Shown: in pieces, positions 11,313-22,570 of the stretch
Layout of the letters: each line of letters opens with the position of its first letter
Position numbering within the stretch: position 1 is the stretch's first letter
From: Lineus longissimus
Taxonomy: Eukaryota; Nemertea; Pilidiophora; Heteronemertea; Lineidae
Assembly: GCF_910592395.1 (NCBI RefSeq)
Contig: NC_088308.1
Coordinates: 9,255,001 to 9,319,000 of the forward strand
Length of the DNA: 64,000 bases
Reading direction: 5' to 3'
The notes under the pieces: generated by a model
What the model saw: only the letters and a program-made list of their open reading frames with translations
What the model was told of the DNA's origin: nothing
The model's database searches: none
Translations under genes and position numbers: made by a program

Positions 11313-11929
11313 TAGTTTGACATCAATCACCACGATCTGCGAGCATAATCGCTTGCAACAAAAAATGCTCGTTTTTGTGGTGGGCATCGCTGGCGACTGC
11401 GATATATTTATACGGTATTCGCAGCAATCTGCAATCAATATCAAACACATTTTTATCCGCAGACGAGTGATATTTTAGTGTCGCACACACACACACAGCG
11501 AATTCAATAGCAAGTTGCAGCGACAAAAATCGTTTGTTTGCGCGGTGCCATTTAAGCCACAATATGATGCCTAATCCACCATATGATGTCTAATCCCCGC
11601 TCAATCTTCAAAGGAGTGATATTTCATTCTTCAGAATCGAAGTCACTCGCTCTAACATGTATAATGCCTTTCAATATTCAATGACACGTGGCTTAAAGTG
11701 TCTTCAAACGATAGCTCAGAAACCATTCTGTGAAATCCGAAAGTCTTATAATTTAAAATTTAAATAAAATCTGGTGTGAAATATGGCTTTATTATGGCCA
11801 TGTATCAAGGAGATTTCAGATGACGCACTGAAGGATGAGCGTGGGTAGGGATAAATATTTAATATCACCCGTCAAAATCTGATGTGAATTCATTCACTTG
11901 TTTACGGCCATGTGGCATTAGGGAGATCA
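11313..11929. other. No gene seen
   Basis: AT-rich sequence without recognised features. Confidence 0.3.
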
Positions 11930-12136
11930 GTGACAGAGTGGTTGAGGTGCCCGGCTTGTAATTTGGAAATCGCGTCGGTCCGACCCTTGGAGCCTAGGCT
12001 TACCACTATAGTTCGTCGTAGTGTCCTTGAGCAAGACGAACCCTTGCTTCGTCTTTCGAATGAGACGTAAAACCGAGGTTTCTTGTATCTAGCGCAAAGG
12101 CCAGGGTAAAGTGCTCTCCGTGTTTGCTTGCCGGGA
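11930..12136 (+). mobile_element. tRNA-derived SINE, family S1 copy
   Basis: Head with an A-box-like GAGTGGTTGAGGTGCC and a B-box-like CGGTCCGACCC about 35 nt downstream. The body contains TTCGAATGAGACGTAAAACC and GAGGTTTCTTGTATCT, shared with 41490-41540. The 3' end is truncated or diverged. Confidence 0.72.
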
Positions 12137-12267
12137 GTGGACAAAATTCAAAATACTACGGGTCGCCATAAATCTGAATTACTCGTTGCTAGTCCATGAC
12201 AATCATCAATTTTACTATGAAGTTCTTCAACCATACTTTTTAGGTGAGAAAAATATGAAACATACAG

Positions 12268-12434
12268 GCAAACAAAGTCCTGCAGACTCTGTCGAAACAC
12301 GTGGCAGCGAAGAACCTTAAGAAAAACCCGATCACACGCGGGGAGGTGGAGGCCTTGCATCACGGCCTGCACACGGTCGCCCAGTGTTTTAAGGCGCTGA
12401 ATGAGTTCAAGAAGAAGAACAAGGGCAATTCTAG
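12268..12434 (+). CDS. Candidate exon, unknown lysine-rich helical product
   Basis: Seen: after CATACAG the plus frame is open. It has unusually strong G/C at codon third positions and a GC content well above its surroundings. It contains KHVAAKNLKKNPITRGEV and ALNEFKKKNKGN. A possible donor GTGCCA follows TTCTAG at 12434; otherwise the frame runs to TGA at 12496. The acceptor lacks a good pyrimidine tract. No family is recognised. It could also be part of an unrecognised mobile element. Confidence 0.33.
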
Positions 12435-12520
12435 GTGCCACTGCAAAAATATATTCCAATTGATGACGCCAAAGTCGCGTCTATCACCGACCAACTGAAA
12501 AAGGGATAATCACGGCGGCT

Positions 12521-12717
12521 AAAGGTAACGGTTTGCCTTAGAAAAATACGTGCTTACCTGGAGAGGAAATTACGACACAAAAGAATCAGACAAACGATTA
12601 GTTCATTTTGAGGGGCGTAACGCCCGCATTCATTATTTTTATCCGATTGTATCCCTCCAACACTGTGATGGGAGGACCTTGTTTCTATTGTGTTGCAAAG
12701 GTAAACAAATACCTTTA
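12521..12717. mobile_element. MITE family E copy 1
   Basis: Ends AAAGGTAACGGTTTGCCT.. and ..TTGCAAAGGTAAACAAATACCTT are inverted copies. The internal GAGAGGAAATTACGACACAAA and TTGAGGGGCGTAACGCCCGC are shared with 62515-62690 and 63489-63684. Confidence 0.78.
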
Positions 12718-13480
12718 TCCATCAATATTGATATTACATTGTGTACTTTGCAGCATCTCCTTAATCTGGAAATAATTCACATCGTGATGTGGTCAAACTT
12801 TGCTGTTCAACTATCTTCAAATTCCGCCCAGATGGACTTACCTCGTCTGGGGTAGCAGATTTGAGTTTTACAAATTTTCATGACATTATTTGTTTCAGCA
12901 CCCAATAGGACATTTTCTAAGACCAATCAGTCTGCAATCTAGGCCTTATTACATGTATTTCCAATATATGATATCCTTATCTCCTAAAACTCAGCCTCGT
13001 TTTGGTACAAATGCATCATAGTGCATTGTACTTCAATTTAATACCTGTCTGATAGAGAGTAGCCAAATGATTATGTGCCAGTAAAAGTGTCCCCTGTAAC
13101 CATACAGTTACCCACATCTGATTCAATCATGCTAATATTGTAAGAATAGGTTACCCACCGACTGTTTATCATATTTATCCTCAAACATATCATCCAATTT
13201 ATATTAGCTCCAGTAGGCAGATCAATAATCCTAAATAATCCTGAAGGGTGTGGCTGCCCTTTTTGGGCGTGTTCTGGGAGGCTTAAACGGCCTTTCCAAC
13301 GTCTCAAGAGTGTTGAATTCCCCTAAATAAGCGCAACTGAACTCTCCACATGTACGTAACCGAATTCGAAAGCATAGTCGGCTTGGGTCAAACGCAGCCG
13401 AATCATGATGTTACCAAACTGATGTGGTGCACAAAAACGCCCATTCCACCACGGAACTGGATTATTCCCTGGAGATTAGG
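12718..13480. other. No confident gene
   Basis: A fair acceptor (TTATTTGTTTCAG, ending near 12897) opens a 38-codon frame, but nothing corroborates an exon. Confidence 0.25.
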
Positions 13481-13595
13481 AAGTTTTCGCAATGCCCCCG
13501 AAACGCCAACGTGAACGCCTGGCATTGCTCGAGCTCCTGAGCACGATGTCGAACAATGCGTTTGGATTGGCGTTTCGGGCGATATGCGAAAACTC
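13481..13595. mobile_element. Palindromic MITE family D copy 1
   Basis: Inverted ends AAGTTTTCGCAATGCCCC and ..ATATGCGAAAACTC, with inner CCGAAACGCCAACGTGAACG. The centre carries TGTCGAACAATG. Family members lie at 16235, 19447 and 44300. Confidence 0.8.
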
Positions 13596-14155
13596 ACAAA
13601 GAATTGCTCCACGCGCACAGTGAACGCTGAAGAACAATGTGTTTAGATACTAGAAATCTATTTGGAAGCCTCTGCTTGACCCAGATAAGACCGTCCACCA
13701 GTGTCGGAGAAAATAACAAAGATTCAGCTCAGAAGTGGTTCGATTAGGGAAAATCCGCTATCAATAACTATTAATAGCTACCCAGATTTTTAAGTGCAAT
13801 AACAATAAATGTTTTATTCAGCAGAACCAAATTTCTATTAGTAGGTCCATTATAAATAACGATGTTTTTCATCATTAAAGCCACTTCGAATATTCATGTC
13901 TGCAGTTTGATTCATCGGAAAATTGCGCAATAGCCAAATCGAATCCAGCATACTATCTTATGTACACCAACACTGTTTTTTGTTCGACGACGTGGTAATG
14001 GTTAAAAACATTTTCGCAAATGGTTTTTTGTTCAGTGGATATATCGGCAATTTGCTGCATTGTGCATGATTATACTCGAATAACCAAGACGCTTGATATT
14101 TGTAGAAAAAAACTCAACAGTACGATTAAGAAGATTGGACATTTTTCTTTTGCAG
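13596..14155. other. No gene seen
   Basis: AT-rich sequence without recognised features. Confidence 0.3.
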
Positions 14156-14297
14156 GAACTTTGACATTCCATTTAGTATTACTGAGAAGAGAAAAATCAG
14201 AGGTTATCTTCTGCTTGGGAAACTTGGAATATATACAGGTTCAAAACGCATGAAACATGTGTCTTGTCACAAAATAGAAAAGCAAATTCCAAATTAG
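14156..14297 (+). CDS. Candidate terminal exon, unknown product
   Basis: A strong pyrimidine-rich acceptor (TTTTTCTTTTGCAG) is followed by two overlapping open frames. One runs 46 codons to TAG and contains GYLLLGKLGIYTG. The other runs to TGA at 14251-14253. The acceptor is the best evidence; frame choice and function are unknown. Confidence 0.2.
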
Positions 14298-14323
14298 AAA
14301 ACCTCTTTCAATATGGATGGTCC

Positions 14324-14504
14324 GGTGTAGAAGTTTGAAATGTCCTCGGATAGAATGTCCGGGGAACAAAGAATGCGCTTTTAATCTCTGAGGTATTGAC
14401 GGTCATGGTCTCTATACCAAATTATATACATGTACCAAAATCCGTCAGAATACAATTGGGCCGGATACCTTTTCCAGAAAGACATTTTCTACACCGGTAC
14501 AGAC
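14324..14504. mobile_element. Foldback family J
   Basis: Ends TCCGGTGTAGAA..AATGTCC and GACATTTTCTACACCGG are inverted. The right half matches 190-262, and a scrap (TTTTACACCGGTACA) recurs near 39119. Confidence 0.6.
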
Positions 14505-16234
14505 GATTATAGGGCCTTGTTATATGTAGATTTTCAACAGAAGGGTTTTTCGTGGTGTCTAAAGCTAAAACAAGCTGATAGCGTACTTGATAATTTCATG
14601 TTATTCGCAAATTTCTTCATAATAGAACACGAACTATAGCTTCTTCGATGGCAACACGAAATGGTTAACAAACATGTCATCTTGAAAACAACGAGAGAAT
14701 ATTTATTAATTCGTTATGTGAAGCACGCAATTTATAAAATCATGGCAACAAATCAATTGCGCATCCGGGTGATCGACCGCACTGGAAAAAAACATCACTT
14801 CGCTGTGTGTTTCCATTGAAGGCCGTTTATACCATTAGATTAATCAGCCAAGCAAGCCACTGGTTGCCATACAGAATAATGATGAATTTCAAGACTGACG
14901 TCACTGGAAGATCAAGCAGACAAATCAACAGGTTTATCAAGTACTTTGGTTACAGAGCGGACCGATTACCATTTGAGTATAGCCGTGTTGACAGCCTCCA
15001 CCAGCCCACGCAACATGCCATCTCGCATACTAGGCAAGTAGAGCGGCCCGTCTTCTTTCTTCTTTAGTATACTCTAAGGACGGCCTTGCCAGTTGTCGTT
15101 GGCGCTGGTCATGGTGACGACCATACTGGGCAACGACCTTTGTTTCAGTTATTTGGTAATTATTTATTTTCCGCTTGTTTTCACTTCCCACTGATTTCAC
15201 TTAATATCGGTACACCGGTACACCGTTACAGTATGTTATTGGCTAAGATGAGGTACCCGAAATTCCACACTCACATGACTTATGGGTTAACGAGTGGATC
15301 GCGACACGAGAAGGTTGGCCTGTCACTGCGTGACTTAAATGTAAACTCGGTCTAACGGGAATGAAATGATGCTAAGCGTCCTTCTTCGGTCATTATCTAA
15401 ACATTCTTGCTGAATGATAATGTGTGAGGATATTCCCCCAGTAATTTTTTCCGCCTGTCACCGGCCTGTCATTTTTCTGCCACAGTCATTTTAGAATTGT
15501 GCGGTGGCGCATTTGGCAGATTTATATTTTGATGGTGCACTTACAAGTAAAATACATATTCGATTATAAAGTCATTTTTATTCATATTCAGAACCATGTT
15601 TATCTAAGAAAAAACTGTTTGTCAGTCGTGCATCTTGACATGTGATTCATGAAACGTGACAGCTTGATTTGCATGCACTCGACTTGAATACATTATTACC
15701 AGAAGAAGTATTAAAAGATAATAAAAAAATCGGAAGCGAATTAGAATTCAGACTATTTTTCCACGCGAGTCGCAACATTCGATCGCTCGACGAAACATCA
15801 CATCATACCGTGTTCTACGATCCGTACTATGACTTACTCCCCTTACATGTCTAAGCACACAATCACCTCAGTGCACAGTGTAACAACTCAAACAGGTTCC
15901 TACAAAACACATCGATTATCTCATGATAACTACTTGAAATGCCAGACAAACCGTTAAGACTTCAATGATCAATTATAGGACGACTCTCAATCATTCTAAT
16001 TCCTCTGGCTTCTGATCGTGACAAGATCCCTTGTTTTTTACATCGGATAGGTCACAATCCGCCAGTCAACGCCGCAATTTCATGAAAAACTTCTCATGTC
16101 AATATGAACGTTTTTTCCCAGCCAGTTTTGATTATTTATGCTTGATGTCGAAAATATGAGACTATGAGAAATTTTTCTTAAAAATGGGCAGGCCTAGTGT
16201 ACGTCGATGATAAACAAGCGGGTTAAATGTTAGG
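14505..16234. other. No gene seen
   Basis: Several open frames of 60-90 codons without domains or splice support. Confidence 0.3.
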
Positions 16235-16354
16235 ACGTTTTCGCAAATCCCCGAAACGCCAATTTGAACGCCTATCTCATTGTTCGACCTCCTGATAACG
16301 AAGACGAACAATGAGAGGCGTTCACCTGAACGTTTCGGGGGTTTGCGAAAACTC
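16235..16354. mobile_element. Palindromic MITE family D copy 2
   Basis: Ends GTTTTCGCAAATCCCCGAAA and GTTTCGGGGGTTTGCGAAAA are inverted. The centre GTTCGACCTCCTGATAACG.. is shared with the other copies. Confidence 0.82.
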
Positions 16355-16978
16355 TCTATTTTCCAGTCACCCGGGCCATACTTTTTTTCCACCCTCATTA
16401 CAGTTAGCTTTCTGAAGTCCTACTGGAAGGAAATGTAAACAAAGTCACTTGGCCATACAAACAAGCAATAAGATCAGAAACCAATAACACACAAGAGTAC
16501 CATTCCAGGAACATTATGAAAACTCCAGCCACTATTTTCTGACTGAAACGCTTTCACTGGGAGCATTATGGACTTTTAGCGCTATCGATCATTCCATAAA
16601 CCTGTCTGACCAAGGTGAAAAATACTCCATCATGGGTCGGTTCGTAAGTGAACAGACGTGGGCAGCTATACGTCTGGGACCAAAGTGCAACATGGCTGTT
16701 CACAGCCAAAGTGGTCTGATTTGGTGAACGAGGGGAATGTAAATCAGTCTGGCAACCAATTTGCTTATGTGGAAAGCACAGAGTCCCTGCCACGCAAGCC
16801 ATCTTTATAGTTTGTATAATGCAATATACATGTATGCACATTTCAACTCAAATTGGTTGAAACCTCTGCCATTGTTCCCTATTACCACGAGGCTAAGTAT
16901 TAGTGTCTTATTGCTCGTTCTGTGGGGATAGGGGATGGAGCGTGTGCTCTACGAGGCCATTACTACGACGTGTCTAAG
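16355..16978. other. No confident gene
   Basis: Minus strand 16590-16815 is open with an ATG (MACVAGTLCFPHK..) and a GTTTAT donor-like site, but nothing else supports a gene. Confidence 0.25.
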
Positions 16979-16993
16979 TAACAAAAATAAAGA
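16979..16993. repeat. Target-site duplication, left
   Basis: TAACAAAAATAAAGA, identical to 17470-17484. Confidence 0.85.
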
Positions 16994-17004
16994 GGCAACC
17001 CCAG

Positions 17005-17047
17005 CCACCCTGATGAAGCCTAGAGGGGCAGAAACGCGCGTCGGTGG
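17005..17047 (+). ncRNA. Hammerhead ribozyme motif 1 (type I)
   Basis: Order seen: CCACC (helix I 5' strand, 17005-17009), CTGATGA (17010-17016), short helix II with GCC/GGC and an A-A mismatch next to the core, GAAA (17031-17034), C-GCGC-G minimal helix III, TC, then GGTGG (17043-17047), which pairs with CCACC. Predicted cleavage is after C17042. The core matches the hammerhead consensus. The weak helix II leaves activity uncertain. Confidence 0.82.
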
Positions 17048-17352
17048 AGCAACACAACAGCCCAACAATAGGGACCGATGGACATTGTTGCAAATTACAG
17101 TGACGGTATCCAGTTTTACTTCTACTACATGTATTCCGATTTTATTGTCTGGTCCGTGTGTATCATCGGTTGATCCTGTACTCCTCAACATGTGCCATTT
17201 GGACAGCCCACCTGCTTGACTACAACAGAATGTTTCAACAACACAGTGGCAACAAAGTCTATAACGTCACAACGTCATTGAGAAACCACCCCTGAGTCAT
17301 GATGTCATTCAAACTGTGAACTTCGAACAAGACAGATGCAAGTCAACCCCAG

Positions 17353-17395
17353 CCACCCTGATGAAGCCTAGAGGGGCAGAAACGCGCGTCGGTGG
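17353..17395 (+). ncRNA. Hammerhead ribozyme motif 2 (type I)
   Basis: Identical in sequence to motif 1: CCACC 17353-17357, CTGATGA 17358-17364, GAAA 17379-17382, loop GCGC, cleavage after C17390, GGTGG 17391-17395. Confidence 0.82.
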
Positions 17396-17469
17396 AGCAA
17401 CACAACAGCCCAACAATAGGGACCGATGGACATTGTTGTAAACTACAGCATCCAGTTTTACTTCTACTA

Positions 17470-17484
17470 TAACAAAAATAAAGA
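17470..17484. repeat. Target-site duplication, right
   Basis: TAACAAAAATAAAGA, identical to 16979-16993. Confidence 0.85.
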
Positions 17485-19446
17485 TACCACATACATTTGT
17501 ATATGGGCACCCGGTATGCCAGGTTGTGTTTACCATTTACTGTCATTACATATTTCACCTGTGATTGAAGACACCGATTCACATGATTGACAATGCATTG
17601 TACGTTGTTCGAATCAGCCCATGTTAAATATCTTAAAAGGGGTTTCAGGCCGTCAGATCACCCCCATGGTGGTAATGAGCACGGTCTGATTCCATTGTTA
17701 TTTATCGAATAAGCAGAACCAATTGGAACAACATACAATGCTTTGTTCGTCACGTGATACACACACTGATTCTATGTACCCTGAAGTGCGGTGCATTTTA
17801 TCATCACTGTCTAGACAAACCTCCGATTTCACTCCGACTAAGGAATAAAACAAGAGGACTGAGTCATCATACGAGTTTTGCTGTTTGAACACAAAAAAAA
17901 TTGTTTTGAGCACCGTCTGTTTATGAGCTGAAATACCCTGACAACGTAAAATGGCCCCCGAAAAGTTGTGCTTTATCGCCCCTTGGCTTATAACCACCGA
18001 ATGCGAGATATAAGAGAGCAAACAAATCATTGCGAACATGGTATGAGCATCGGATGACCTGCTTCAATCCAAGTCGTTTCTGTAACCATAGACTGCGAAT
18101 GAGTGCACTAGCAATAAGAGGAGCCAAATATCAATTTACAAACCGTCATAGGCAATCACACGTCATAATCATAGCAGCAGAACGGCGCGGCGCGTTCGGA
18201 CGCCGGTGATTGCAACAGCCGCTGTAGGACCAGCATCAAGAGAGAGAGATTCCGTAATCAACACGATCAACTGGTAATAACGCTTTTTCTGATCGAGATA
18301 GTCGAAATGCACCGTGTTTGCTCGAAGCCTCAAATAGATTGAGTTGGTTCTGGGAAACTGACGTAAATGATGTAAACAACCCAGGCAAATTTTCCGTTTG
18401 AAGAAGTCAAGGCAGTAATCATGGTAATACATGTAGAGTACTGCCGTACTCGAAGTGCCCAACTGAAAGACCGTACGGGAGGGGAAAATCCAAACCGATA
18501 GCATAGATAGAGCCTCTGTGCATAAAACGAAGCGTTGGCGATGCCTTGCAGGGACACGCTTGTAAATCAAAATGTCATTTGAACTTGTATTGCTAGAGGA
18601 AGCCCCCATTCGCATATAGATATAGATATTTAAAAAGAACATAATAAAAAAGGACTTTCTTATTTCATTATAACTTCTGCAATTCTGAAGCTTTCCCCAG
18701 ACTTCTTTGCTCTAGTGGGTTGCCGCTCATGAATCTCGTGTTCTGTGTACGAGCTCTCACATACTCACTAAATTCATGCCAACAAAAGAGAGAAACGTTC
18801 AAATGAATGTTTTGAAAATTTAACAGAGAATCCTAGAAGTTTGTAACATTTGCTGACATCATGACGAAATATTGTTTAGTATCACTTTACAAAAAAATTA
18901 AAAGCATTCTATTACAAAACGAGCACTTCATTTCAATTTCGTCTTCTCCATTCCACGGGTTGTTCAAATTATTTTCAATCAATTTTAATTTAACTTTGAT
19001 TTGCACGTGGGAGCGTGGGCGATGTTTCGCAACGGCCTACATTTTTAACCGGATGTTATTTAAATTTTACATGTATATCAAACGAATTGCCATTCATCAG
19101 AGGTGATTTAATATGTAGATACAACGTGCGGTTAGAACGGTTGGCTGATTTATGTATGTATCGAGTCATGTGATGGGTTGCAGTGACATATAAATTTGAA
19201 TGTTGTCCCCCCGAGATGACGCTCTGTTTTGATTACACGCAAAACACTGATTGCATTTCATTTAACTTCGTTACAATAACTACAATTTAATATTCGTTCA
19301 TCTGCTTGGTAATGTAATTTGGCGTGATATGAGGTATATTGCAGGGGTTGCGCGTCACTTACGACTCCCACTCAGACTTCAACTTAGAGTGAATTACAGT
19401 CTCGGCGATAACACATCCGGTTCAACTGAGCTGACGAACGAATAGA
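17485..19446. other. No confident gene
   Basis: Minus strand 18169-18642 is open for 157 codons, and a second minus frame is open over 18330-18557. Neither has a recognised domain, and the length is within chance expectation for the window. Confidence 0.25.
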
Positions 19447-19570
19447 GAGTTTTCGCAAAGCCCCCGAAACGTCCAAGTAAATGCCCATCCAGTTATTCGC
19501 CTTCGTTATCGGGAGGTCAAACAATGAGATATACGTTCACGTTGGTGTTTCGGGGGATTATCGAAAACTC
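19447..19570. mobile_element. Palindromic MITE family D copy 3
   Basis: Ends GAGTTTTCGCAAAGCCCCCG and ..GGGGATTATCGAAAACTC. The right half holds AACAATGAGATATACGTTCA. Confidence 0.82.
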
Positions 19571-21063
19571 CCTTTCAATAAACTACGTGAACCTGCACAA
19601 TAATATGGAGGTTGAGAACAGCGACTTATCAGGGATCCTTGTACGTGTACGGATGAAACTCTGTAGAAAGAGGACGAATTTTATATACATTTCGATCTGT
19701 ATATACGTATAATAATCCTTGATCAATGCCTTACCTCAACCTCCCTCATTTCAAATTCCGGATCGGTCATGGGCATAAGGCGGAAATCATGACGTCGTAT
19801 CTAAGGGTGGTTGGTGATGGTGTACGACTAGGCGAACGGCTTCGTTACGTCCGTCTTATCAAGTATTTATATATTAGAGATCCTTATTCCATACTAAGTC
19901 TTAAGTACATGTCCCATTTGGAATTTGAAATATTGTAAAGATGCCTGTGGAATATCTCCATCAGTGTAAAAAGTTCGTCAGTTAAATTGAATTGAATATA
20001 TCACTAGATATATGCAATTCAATCTCGGAGAAGTCGGAGTGGGAGTCGAAAGGGTGGGCAACTTCTCTTATTGCAATCTTATAACGTGCTCCGCATTTAC
20101 CTGTCTTAGAACCTGTTGCTGATGATAGACGCTGCTAATCAAGAAATTCTTCCCGTCGGAAATGTATTTGGTTAATAAAATTTACATCGAAAAAACATTG
20201 TTTGCCACTCGGCATATGGCGGCAAAAAACCGGAGAGGAAATGCATGGTGAAAACAGGTAGCGCGCTGTCAGGTGACGGGGCAATAATTAACCAGCCTCA
20301 TAAAAGTCATACAGAACTGCCCGGATAGGATAAAAGGCCAACCAGCATGTCAACAACATTGAGATTACCTATTTGGTTTAGTGTTACAATCTCAATATTA
20401 CTTCACGATAACAGATGGGAGATAAAAGCACCGTGACAAATACAACATTGTGGTGGGATTTACTCGCAGATGGTGCGCGCGATCATTGGTATGCTGATGG
20501 TGGATCGACGTCCCAAAGTTCGACGTCTGTCATCTCTGTTTTAGGCCGCGGTTTCGACAGTTTCTCTCTCTTGACTCTCATGGTTGATATCTCTTTAAAT
20601 ATGGGAGTATAAGCTCATGACTTTTGTGGATACACTGTCTTTCTGTTCGTTGTCTCTATGGACTATTTCAAGTAAACTTTGACTGAGCGAGGGGAATGCA
20701 TTGAGAGAGAGAGTGGCGCAGTATACAGGCAATCCACCACTATGTCCAATTCAGCCTTGACTGTTTGTCTTCCAATGCAATTCGGGGAGGAAACGTTGCC
20801 TATCAGCTGTTGGACAATTTGGCATGTTTACAGTGTTTCACCTTGCTGTGTTATAATGCATAAGAAAGGAATTGCCTGTCAGTCATCGACTGTTAACTTA
20901 CCATTAAAGCAGTCTGTGTTAGCTTGCTATGTTACTGTTGATACAGAGACCATGTACAGTTTGAGCTAGGAACCAATGGTCAACTTGGGTAGAAATTTTT
21001 ATTGACCACCGACGTTTTTACATCCCATCAATTATACCTTGGCATACTAAGCCCACCCTTCGG
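19571..21063. other. No gene seen
   Basis: Open frames below 100 codons. Minus-strand donor-like sites at about 20090 and 20902 bound segments that are closed or very short. Confidence 0.3.
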
Positions 21064-21195
21064 GGTATTCGAAAAATTGGATCTCTGGACTGCTGGATTT
21101 AGTGGATTGTGACTCTTGGATCACCACCACCTGGATGGATTGCCAAATTCCCAAATCCCTAACGTTTCCAACCATGTGCTTCAAGTGCACACACT
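21064..21195. mobile_element. Family C fragment (left end)
   Basis: Matches 9669-9810: GGACTGCTGGATTTAGTGG.., CTGGATGGATTGCC.., ATGTGCTTCAAGTGCACACA. The right arm is absent. Confidence 0.72.
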
Positions 21196-21320
21196 GGCAC
21201 TGCCAATCACATTATCGTTTCGTTATCAGAGCATTTTAAAAATGTTCTTTTAAACCATATAATTTCCAATTCAGGCACGTTAAAACGATGTCAAGCATAA
21301 GCTGACAAGGCTTAATTGAC

Positions 21321-21480
21321 ATCTCACAGTGTCGGTGTTGCATGGTTGTCTCACCGAAGCGTCGGCGAGGTTTTTTGCCAACTACGCCTCGGTTTTGGTC
21401 TACATTTTAGCTCCATCAAAGCGGTTTTGGTGAGACAATCAATATCGACTGTGAGGTATCAATTCTATTCTAAAACATCT
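21321..21480. mobile_element. Foldback family G copy 1
   Basis: The left part GTCGGTGTTGCATGGTTGTC and TCACCGAAGCG is inverted as CGGTTTTGGTGAGACAATCA and ..GACTGTGAGGTATCAATTC. The centre has CTCGGTTTTGGTCTA. Related to 36355-36520 and 56591-56757. Confidence 0.75.
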
Positions 21481-21699
21481 CAAATTAGATATCGAATATC
21501 GTGGTTTTAAATTCTTTTTGACTGCTTCCAGCCCAAGCAGTTATGGTTGCCTAACAAGAGCCGCTGAATTCAAAACTAGGTACCGTAGGCTCGTAGTGAA
21601 TTTACACTGTAAACTGCGGTTCATTATAAATCTAGACGTTTTAGGATGATGTTCGCGATAAATGTTTGGCACTTGATAAATCCATAACGCATAAGGCAG

Positions 21700-21895
21700 C
21701 TCAGGGAAGGCAATGTAAACATATATTTCTTGATATCACTTGTACAACTGTGAAAGCAATGTGAGCACATTTGTCACATCTCACAGCAGGGAAAGCAATG
21801 TAAACAAACTTGTAACATCACTTGCACAACCGGGAAAGTAATGTGAAAATACTTCTCATACCACTTGTAAAATTAGGAAAACATATGAACAGTTA
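21700..21895 (+). repeat. Tandem array, units of about 40-60 bp (left part)
   Basis: Recurring GGGAAAGCAATGTGAACA followed by ACTTGTAACATCACTTG-type sequence, at least four degenerate units. It continues at 22436-22570 beyond an inserted element. Confidence 0.75.
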
Positions 21896-21915
21896 ATTGA
21901 CACGACATTAAAGTC

Positions 21916-22374
21916 CATTCGTAAATGTTATGTTCGCAACGTTTTGGGCTCCGTAGGGCGAACTTCTGGTCGGATTTCTTTGAAGTTTGGTTTTTATGGA
22001 TCCTTGCCTCAAAATCAAGCAGGAGTTTTGGGCTTCAGCATTATCAATGCAGAAATAAAACAATTCTTCAGCAAAGTCCAATGGTCATTTTGAGGGTCTC
22101 CTGGATAGGCCATATTTTGTTTCTGGATATTTCTCATTCATTCTTGGCACATGAGTAGATTGACCAAAAAAAATAACCTGAACATTTCATCAAGATTGGT
22201 CGAGAAAAAACCGTACAGATCGGAAAATGCCCGAATTCAATGCACTGGTTACTAAAATGACAAAACCCTGTTGGGTTTTGAGGCGAAGACCGATAAAAAT
22301 CCAACTTTAAGGAAAACCAACCAGCAGTTCGCCCTCCAGAGCCCTAAACGATGCAGACATAACATTTACGAATG
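21916..22374. mobile_element. Long-TIR MITE family N inserted into the tandem array
   Basis: Left arm CATTCGTAAATGTTATGT.., GGGCTCCGTAGGGCGAACTT, and CGCAACGTTTT. The inverted right arm ends ACATAACATTTACGAATG. Arms are about 120 bp and roughly 75% identical. It separates two stretches of the same tandem repeat. Confidence 0.8.
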
Positions 22375-22435
22375 AACTATCGTTGTATAACCGCGAGAGG
22401 CAAAAGTGAACAAACTGCAGCAGTGAATGACCGAT

Positions 22436-22570
22436 CACTGCAAACTGGGAAAGCAATGTGAACATGATATACCTGTACTTGTCATACATGCATCACCTGC
22501 ACGACTGGGAAGCAATGTGAACATACTTGTATCATCACTTGTAAGACTGGCAAAAAAAACCTAGTTAATA
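22436..22570 (+). repeat. Tandem array (right part)
   Basis: CTGGGAAAGCAATGTGAACA and CTGGGAAGCAATGTGAACAT units like those at 21700-21895. Confidence 0.75.

Larger units (their letters stand above)
16994..17469 (+). mobile_element. Retrozyme / Penelope-like terminal-repeat element with two hammerhead ribozymes
   Basis: Seen: a 476-bp element flanked by a perfect 15-bp direct repeat TAACAAAAATAAAGA (16979-16993 and 17470-17484). A 95-nt block, identical in both copies, occurs at 16996 and 17344 and continues for about 30 nt of near identity. Each block contains a complete type-I hammerhead motif. The predicted cleavage sites are 348 nt apart, defining a monomer 17043-17390. Family knowledge: tandem hammerheads with a tiny helix III and a palindromic GCGC loop are found in Penelope-like elements and in small non-autonomous retrozymes, whose RNA self-cleaves and circularises. 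No protein is encoded. Open frames here simply repeat with the block. Confidence 0.85.

Noticed and set aside
16935-17536. Repeated minus-strand frames with LLLGCCVAPPTRVSAPLGF
   Set aside because: They recur because the ribozyme-bearing block is duplicated; the function is in the RNA, not a protein.
18169-18642. 157-codon open frame on the minus strand
   Set aside because: Within chance length for six frames of 64 kb; overlaps another open minus frame, with no recognised domain or splice support.
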